Below are positions 13,307-17,609 of a stretch of DNA of 17,609 nt, in pieces. The DNA comes from an uncultured Collinsella sp. GTDB lineage: Bacteria; Actinomycetota; Coriobacteriia; Coriobacteriales; Coriobacteriaceae. The DNA is taken from the NCBI GenBank assembly GCA_934617135.1, contig CAKTUC010000025.1, forward strand, positions 1 to 17,609, given 5' to 3'. Each line of letters starts with the position of its first letter. Position 1 is the stretch's first letter. A program made the translations under genes and the position numbers. The notes beneath the pieces were generated by a model that was not told the DNA's origin, did no database searches, and saw only the letters and a list, made by a program, of their open reading frames with translations.

Positions 13307-14758
13307 TTACTTTTTGCGGGAATTGGTGAAAGCCATGAGGGCCAGGCCGATGGCCAACCAGCCGATCACGATGCTCCACTCCACCATGTTGAGGGAGGCG
13401 GGAGAGAACGGAATCACGAGCAGGCCGATGATGATGGCGCAGGCAGCGATAGCGAGGCCGATGCCAAGCTTGCCGCCGGGCACCTCGTAGGGACGAGGCA
13501 GGTCGGGCTCGGTGAAGCGCATGCGCAGGCAGGCGAGGGCGACCATGCCGCAGGAGAAGATGAAGGCGAGGGCCGACACGTTGGTCAGAGGAATGAGCAT
13601 GTTCTTGCCCAGGAACGGACCGATGACGGTGATGACGCCCAGAACGACGCAGGCGAGCTTGGGGGCGCCGGACTTGGGATCGACCTCGGCGAATTTCTCG
13701 GGCAGCTGGCCCTTGCGGCCCATGGCAAGCATGATGCGGCTCGTGGCGCCGTAGAAGGAGTTCATCGGGCCCATGGGTCCAAGCGTGGCGATGACGAGCA
13801 TGGCCAGGTACAGAAGCATGTTGATGCCCTTGAGGCAGGCAAGCGCGGGAACCGGGCTCTTAACAAACTCATGCCAGTCGAGGATGGTGCCGAACGAGTA
13901 GATGCAGACCATGTAGAAGCCGCCGGCGGCCAGCAGGGCCAGGGAGATGATCTTGCCGAACTTGTTCCAGTTGAGGCCCTCAGCCGCTTCCTCAGCCTGC
14001 TGAGGAATGGTGTCGAAACCGGCGTAGAAGAACGGGGTCAGAACCAGGACCGACACGATGCCGGCGAACAGGCTGGTGCTCTCGGTAGCGGCCTTGCCGC
14101 CGCCAGCACCGGTGACCTGGGAGAACACGGGCATGGCGTTGTCCGGCGAACCGGTGAACAGCGAGACGCCCATGGCAAGCAGCATGCCGCAGAGCAGAGC
14201 CTTGGTCAGAAAGGCCTGGAGCTTGGCGGCCGAGCTGGCACCGCGGAAGTTGAGGAAGATGACGTAGACTGCAAAGCCGAGCGCGATCAGCGTCGGGAAC
14301 AGGTAAACGTCGGCGCCCAGGATGGTATAGAGCTTGACGGCACGCAGCCACTCAAGACCAGGCAGGCTGCCGAACATCTCGGACACGAGGGTCGAGATGG
14401 CGATTGCCTCCCACGGGCACAGGATGCCGTTGCCCAGGGCCAAAAGCCATCCGGTGATGTAGCTCAGCGTACGGCCAAAGCTTCGATCGACATACTCGAC
14501 GATGCCGCCCGAGATGGGGATAGCAGCCGTGAGCTCACCGAAAACAGCTCCGACGGGCACGAGGAAGATTGCACCCAAGAGGAATGCGATCATAGCGGGA
14601 ACGGGACCGCCGCCCACGACCATCCAGTCGCCGACCTGCAGAACCCAGCCAGTTCCGATGATGGCACCGAAACCGATGGTGAAGAAGTTCCAGAGCGAAA
14701 GCGTTTTCTTCATGCCGCCGTTACCTTCGACTGCAACTTCTGCGTTCTTGTCCGCCAT
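13307..14758 (-). CDS. APC-superfamily amino acid permease
   Basis: A 483-residue integral membrane transporter with about 12 hydrophobic segments. The first segment carries the family hallmark GFGAIIGTGW (29-38), the glycine-rich unwound helix that binds the substrate backbone. Further APC-like features are PISGGIVEYVDRSFG near 81-95 and the loop LPRPYEVPGG near 415-425. A short hydrophilic N-terminus (about 20 residues) precedes the first helix. It should import an amino acid or amine with protons or by exchange; specificity cannot be read. The ATG at 14758 has an AAGGAGGGG site. The amidohydrolase gene lies 131 bp downstream on the same strand, so the pair is probably one unit. The upstream region is shared with the divergent C39 gene. 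Confidence 0.92.
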   Translation of the reverse strand: MADKNAEVAVEGNGGMKKTLSLWNFFTIGFGAIIGTGWVLQVGDWMVVGGGPVPAMIAFLLGAIFLVPVGAVFGELTAAIPISGGIVEYVDRSFGRTLSYITGWLLALGNGILCPWEAIAISTLVSEMFGSLPGLEWLRAVKLYTILGADVYLFPTLIALGFAVYVIFLNFRGASSAAKLQAFLTKALLCGMLLAMGVSLFTGSPDNAMPVFSQVTGAGGGKAATESTSLFAGIVSVLVLTPFFYAGFDTIPQQAEEAAEGLNWNKFGKIISLALLAAGGFYMVCIYSFGTILDWHEFVKSPVPALACLKGINMLLYLAMLVIATLGPMGPMNSFYGATSRIMLAMGRKGQLPEKFAEVDPKSGAPKLACVVLGVITVIGPFLGKNMLIPLTNVSALAFIFSCGMVALACLRMRFTEPDLPRPYEVPGGKLGIGLAIAACAIIIGLLVIPFSPASLNMVEWSIVIGWLAIGLALMAFTNSRKK

Positions 14759-15119
14759 TGTTCCCCTCCTTTCCTTATTGACGCCTCTTTGACGTCACCC
14801 CTTGCGCGGTCTGTTTTGCCGCGCGCTTTTATTTCGTGGCTTTAAGATACAGCCTTGGCACAGCATGGCCGCCCATGGCTCGACCGAAGGCAGAACCGCA
14901 AAACGAGCGGCGCCGTTTTTGGGACGAACGGCACGGTTTGCCACTCATTGTTGCCGCCCGCCCGACGGGCGCACGCTCATCGGACGCATAGAGAGATGTT
15001 CTTGAGGCCGTGTGTTTTGCGCCTTTCGTACCGTTTACCGAGCTTTTGACGCGCTGACCCATTTGTTGCGCATCTTTTTTGTAGGATAGACAGGTTATAC
15101 ATGAGACAAGGCGGTACGA
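14759..15119. other. Divergent intergenic region between permease and C39 genes
   Basis: This 361-bp stretch must hold promoters for both genes, but I find no convincing -35/-10 pair. Notable items are a palindrome tgacgtca (14790-14797) beside a second ttgacg copy near the permease start, a GC stem gcgcgg/ccgcgc (14804-14809 with 14819-14824) followed by tttta on the plus strand, and an AT-rich part with ttatac near 15095-15100, about 20 bp before the C39 start. No gene or tRNA was recognised in it. Confidence 0.4.
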
Positions 15120-16154
15120 ATGGCATACGGATACAACGACGGTGATCAACGGCGACAAAGCGTTCGCCTTGCTGGCCGTACCACGCCGACGCCCAGAAGT
15201 GCCACGAGCAGCAATCCGCAACGCCCTCAAGAGCAACCCAGGCCTTCGTCTCGGCAGCAGACAAGCAGAACACGGCAGAGTGGCCGTCCGAGCACGGGCA
15301 CAAGCGCACAGCAAGACAGCCGCTTGGGCGCGCGCACTCGACAGCGCCAGGCCGAGGTTCCGCAACTGCGCCGTAACGGCGCACGTCAGCCCGGCATCCA
15401 TATCAACCGCCTCTTTTCGCATCCCCAAGGCGGACGCGGCGGCAAGCCTTACCGCTCGACATCGCACGCGAATGCCCCCGCCCTGCCGGCTCGTCGACTT
15501 CGCCTCGCACTTTGCTCTATCCTCACCTGTCTGGTCTTTGTGCTTATGAGCTCCTGTATGTCCCACGGCTCGGCCGGTCTCGAGCCCACCGCCGAGGACA
15601 AGCTGCTCAAGGCCCCCGTCGCGCCCGGTTATTCTTTTGCCTTTTCGACCCCGCGCTCGCAATGGCAAGCCGGCACGATGCCCCATATCTATCAGATCGA
15701 CCCTGCGTGGTCGGAGCTGCCTTACGCCGGCGGCACCATCCGCCAAAATGCCTGCGGGCCTACGTGCCTCACCATGGTCTATATCTTTAAGACGGGACGC
15801 ATCGATATGACCCCCGTCGATATGTGCGCGCTTTCCGAGGCGGGCAATTACGCCCCCACCGGTGCAACCGAATGGTCGTTTATGACGAGCGGCGCGTGGC
15901 AGCTGGGACTTAACGGGACGGAGCTCCATAACGATCGCGACTCGATGACTCAGGCGCTGCGTTCGGGAGCGCCCGTCATCGCCGCTGTTCGGCCGGGCAC
16001 CTTTACCAACGTGGGCCACTACATTGTGCTTTACGGTATTGACGACGCCGACCAGATTCAAGTCTTCGACCCCAACTCGGCTAGCCGCAGCGCCCGCCGC
16101 TGGGGCGTCGTAGAGGTCCTTAACGAAGTCGAAGCCATGTGGGCCTACTACTAG
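15120..16154 (+). CDS. Membrane-anchored C39-like cysteine peptidase
   Basis: A 344-residue protein, the only plus-strand protein gene here. Residues 1-122 are a hydrophilic, probably disordered tail rich in Arg, Gln, Ser and Thr. One membrane segment follows (about 127-147), then an extracytoplasmic C39_2-type peptidase domain (about 185-340). Catalytic residues are C212 in NACGPTC, H300 in VGHYIVLYG and D317 in FDPNS, the usual Cys-His-Asp order. The basic tail before the membrane helix suggests an N-in, C-out anchor. LMSSC at the end of the helix resembles a lipobox, but the tail is far too long for a normal lipoprotein signal. The ATG at 15120 has a modest AAGGCGG site. The stop codon lies at the very edge of the 16152-16421 inverted-repeat element, so the native C-terminus may have been altered. 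The substrate is unknown. Confidence 0.85.
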   Translation: MAYGYNDGDQRRQSVRLAGRTTPTPRSATSSNPQRPQEQPRPSSRQQTSRTRQSGRPSTGTSAQQDSRLGARTRQRQAEVPQLRRNGARQPGIHINRLFSHPQGGRGGKPYRSTSHANAPALPARRLRLALCSILTCLVFVLMSSCMSHGSAGLEPTAEDKLLKAPVAPGYSFAFSTPRSQWQAGTMPHIYQIDPAWSELPYAGGTIRQNACGPTCLTMVYIFKTGRIDMTPVDMCALSEAGNYAPTGATEWSFMTSGAWQLGLNGTELHNDRDSMTQALRSGAPVIAAVRPGTFTNVGHYIVLYGIDDADQIQVFDPNSASRSARRWGVVEVLNEVEAMWAYY

Positions 16155-16421
16155 TCATTGGGGACAGACTTAAATGAGTGGTCTCTGGCTGCCCGGAACT
16201 GCTGGCACGGAAAATGCATCCCGCTTTGAAGTTCGATAGCGGGATGCATTTTCCGCGCACGGCCTGTTTGGGAAACTGGGGCCACTTTTCGGCCAAATTC
16301 CGGGATGTACTTTCCGGTTGAGGGCCTTAAAGGAAACTGTGCCCCGCTTTGGACACTCATTGTGGGATGCACTTTCCGCAGTTGATTGGTGCCACTCATT
16401 TAAGTCTGTCCCCAATGACTA
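16152..16421. mobile_element. MITE-like 270-bp element with 30-bp perfect inverted ends
   Basis: Bases 16152-16181 are perfectly complementary to 16392-16421. The interior holds three tandem, diverged copies of a 61-62-bp unit (about 16194-16255, 16256-16317, 16318-16378). Each, on the minus strand, starts CGGAAA-TGCATCCC or a near variant and has a TTTCC about 40 bases on. The copy at 16208-16255 is an 18-bp perfect hairpin with a 12-base loop. A TA dinucleotide flanks each end if the ends are taken as 28 bp. An 82-codon frame crosses the element on the minus strand, but the 61-bp step puts one unit in a different frame from the other two, so it is probably not a protein. No transposase is present; mobility in trans is inference. 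Confidence 0.75.
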
Positions 16422-16429
16422 CCGATAGC

Positions 16430-16462
16430 AAAAGCCCCGCAGTCGGAGCGGACTGCGGGGCT
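16430..16462 (-). terminator. Intrinsic terminator of arcC
   Basis: A 12-bp perfect stem (16433-16444 with 16451-16462) with a 6-base loop is followed on the minus strand by four T residues (complement of 16430-16433). It lies 65 bp after the arcC stop codon and directly beside the inverted-repeat element. Confidence 0.88.
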
Positions 16463-16527
16463 CATGAAGAGAGGCTAGTTTGTGGGCGTCTTGCCTGGCG
16501 CCCACGAGAGATGCAACAGAGTAGAGA

Positions 16528-17490
16528 CTACTCGTGGATGCGGGTACCGGAGAGACCGGCCATGGTCTCGGCGGCCTTGTCCAGAGCACCGATGATGCAG
16601 GTGCGGCCCTTGCGGGAACGGGCGAACTTGATGGCAGCGCGGACCTTGGGCTCCATGGAACCCTTGCCGAACTGGCCCTCGTCGGCCAGGCGCTCGGCCT
16701 CGTCGGCGGTGAGGTCCTCGAGCTCCTCCTGGTTGGGCTTGCCAAAGTTGATGGCGACATGCTCAACGGCGGTCAGCAGGAACAGAACGTCAGCGTCGCA
16801 GTCCTCGGCCAGCAGCTCGCCGCCCAGGTCCTTGTCGATGACGGCGGGAACGCCCTTGTAGCAGCCCTTGTTCTCGTAGTCGCGGACGACGGGGATGCCG
16901 CCGCCACCGCAGGCGATGACGATGAACTCGTTGTCGAGCAGGTTGAGGATGGAGTCAGCCTCGACGATCTTCTTGGGATCGGGGGAAGCGACGACGCGAC
17001 GCCAGCCGCGGCCGGAATCCTCGACGAAGACCTTGGAGGGATCCTCGGCCATGAACTCCTTGGCCTGCTCCTCGGTGTAGAAGGGGCCGATGGGCTTGGT
17101 CGGGTTCTTGAATGCGGGATCGTCCGGGTCGCACTCGATCTGGGTGACGACGGTGGCGGCGTGCCAACGCTTATAGCGCTTGTGCATCTCGCGGCCGATG
17201 CCCTGCTGCAGGTGATAGCCAATGTAGCCCTGGGACATGGCGCCGCACTCGGGCAGCGGCATCTCGGGGGTGCCGATGGCGTCGTGGGCGGCGGCGAAGG
17301 CGTTCTGGATCATGCCGACCTGCGGGCCGTTGCCGTGGGTGATGATGATCTCGTTGCCCTGCTCGATAAGGCCGAGGAGGGCGTGGGCGGTGTTGCTCAC
17401 GGCCTCGATCTGCTCAACGGGGTTGTTGCCGAGGGCGTTGCCGCCAAGGGCGACGACAATACGATCGGGCTTGCCAAGAGGCTTAGACAT
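16528..17490 (-). CDS. arcC: Carbamate kinase
   Basis: A 320-residue cytoplasmic enzyme that transfers phosphate from carbamoyl phosphate to ADP, giving ATP, ammonia and CO2, the energy-yielding last step of arginine deiminase, agmatine or ureide fermentation. The amino acid kinase fold is clear: VVALGGNALG (12-21), THGNGPQVG (51-59), the carbamate-kinase-specific KNPTKPIGPFY (128-138) and CGGGGIPV (194-201). Length is normal (about 310). The start at 17490 (MSKPLGKPDR) has GAAAGGA 7-8 bases upstream; an in-frame ATG at 17526 lacks a ribosome site. No deiminase or transcarbamoylase gene is in the window; any partner would lie upstream, beyond 17609. The AT-rich upstream stretch (about 17550-17609) probably holds the promoter, but no clear hexamer pair was found. 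Confidence 0.96.
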   Translation of the reverse strand: MSKPLGKPDRIVVALGGNALGNNPVEQIEAVSNTAHALLGLIEQGNEIIITHGNGPQVGMIQNAFAAAHDAIGTPEMPLPECGAMSQGYIGYHLQQGIGREMHKRYKRWHAATVVTQIECDPDDPAFKNPTKPIGPFYTEEQAKEFMAEDPSKVFVEDSGRGWRRVVASPDPKKIVEADSILNLLDNEFIVIACGGGGIPVVRDYENKGCYKGVPAVIDKDLGGELLAEDCDADVLFLLTAVEHVAINFGKPNQEELEDLTADEAERLADEGQFGKGSMEPKVRAAIKFARSRKGRTCIIGALDKAAETMAGLSGTRIHE

Positions 17491-17609
17491 TGCTGGAATC
17501 CTTTCTGTAAAAGGCCTACAACCCATTAATAACCCGCGTCCGTGCGATACGCGAGTTTATTAAGGTTTATATTCTCTTTATCGCTCATTTTATTCATTTT
17601 GAAAATAGC

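Noticed and set aside
15015..15032. A LytTR binding site in the permease/C39 intergenic region (taccgtttac near 15020).
   Set aside because: Only one half-site is present; no second repeat at the expected spacing of about 12-13 bp was found on either side.
14829..16061. A 410-codon open frame on the minus strand opposite the C39 peptidase gene.
   Set aside because: It is an antisense shadow of the high-GC coding strand: biased Arg/Ala/Gly composition, no recognisable domain, no good ribosome site, and the opposite strand has intact catalytic motifs.
16194..16378. The three tandem units as a CRISPR array.
   Set aside because: The units are contiguous diverged repeats with no unique spacers, the count is three, and no cas gene is nearby.
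16151..16399. An 82-residue repetitive protein encoded across the inverted-repeat element on the minus strand.
   Set aside because: The frame starts and ends inside or at the terminal repeats, a second frame is equally open, and the 61-bp step shifts one unit into another frame, so the apparent peptide repeat follows from the DNA repeat.

Overview
The window looks like chromosomal DNA of a GC-rich anaerobic actinobacterium of the class Coriobacteriia, most likely Collinsella or a close relative. This rests on high GC with mostly G/C third codon positions, a rubrerythrin, a repair glycosylase of MutY type without iron-sulfur cysteines, two short LytS-like kinases with LytTR regulators, a membrane-anchored C39-like peptidase, and GC-rich intergenic palindromes. 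It is an inference from protein character, not a database match. No phage, plasmid, CRISPR or transposase gene was seen.

Nearly all genes lie on the minus strand, so in transcription order (right to left) the layout is as follows. Carbamate kinase arcC (16528-17490) ends in a clear terminator. A 270-bp element with 30-bp perfect inverted ends and three tandem 61-62-bp units (16152-16421) separates it from the only plus-strand protein gene, a C39-like peptidase (15120-16154). Then come an APC-family amino acid permease and a metal-dependent amidohydrolase, which may take up and cleave a peptide or amino acid derivative. Next is a long minus-strand run: LytS-like kinase 2 and LytTR regulator 2, a zinc-dependent phospholipase C family protein, a UMF1-type MFS transporter, a structured spacer with an attenuator-like terminator, a GT2-type glycosyltransferase, LytS-like kinase 1 and LytTR regulator 1. 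A YfcE-type phosphoesterase follows, then a gene-free stretch with a 145-bp hairpin, tRNA-Asp(GTC), an Rrf2 regulator with a downstream MutY-like glycosylase, and rubrerythrin.

How the parts work together: the two kinase/regulator pairs are paralogous and share a sensor layout, with two membrane segments, a GAF-like cytoplasmic region, a His_kinase/HATPase core and a separate LytTR regulator. The first pair is translationally coupled (ATGA overlap) to the glycosyltransferase, suggesting a link to cell-surface polymer synthesis. The Rrf2 regulator carries an IscR/NsrR-like cysteine cluster, and the nearby rubrerythrin handles peroxide, so this end looks like a redox-stress and DNA-repair neighbourhood.

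The most interesting non-coding signals are: (1) an 88-nt three-way-junction RNA candidate (7138-7225), followed by an intrinsic terminator that abuts the glycosyltransferase ribosome binding site; (2) the 270-bp MITE-like element whose edge supplies the stop codon of the C39 gene; (3) two further long near-perfect hairpins at 159-248 and 2873-3017.
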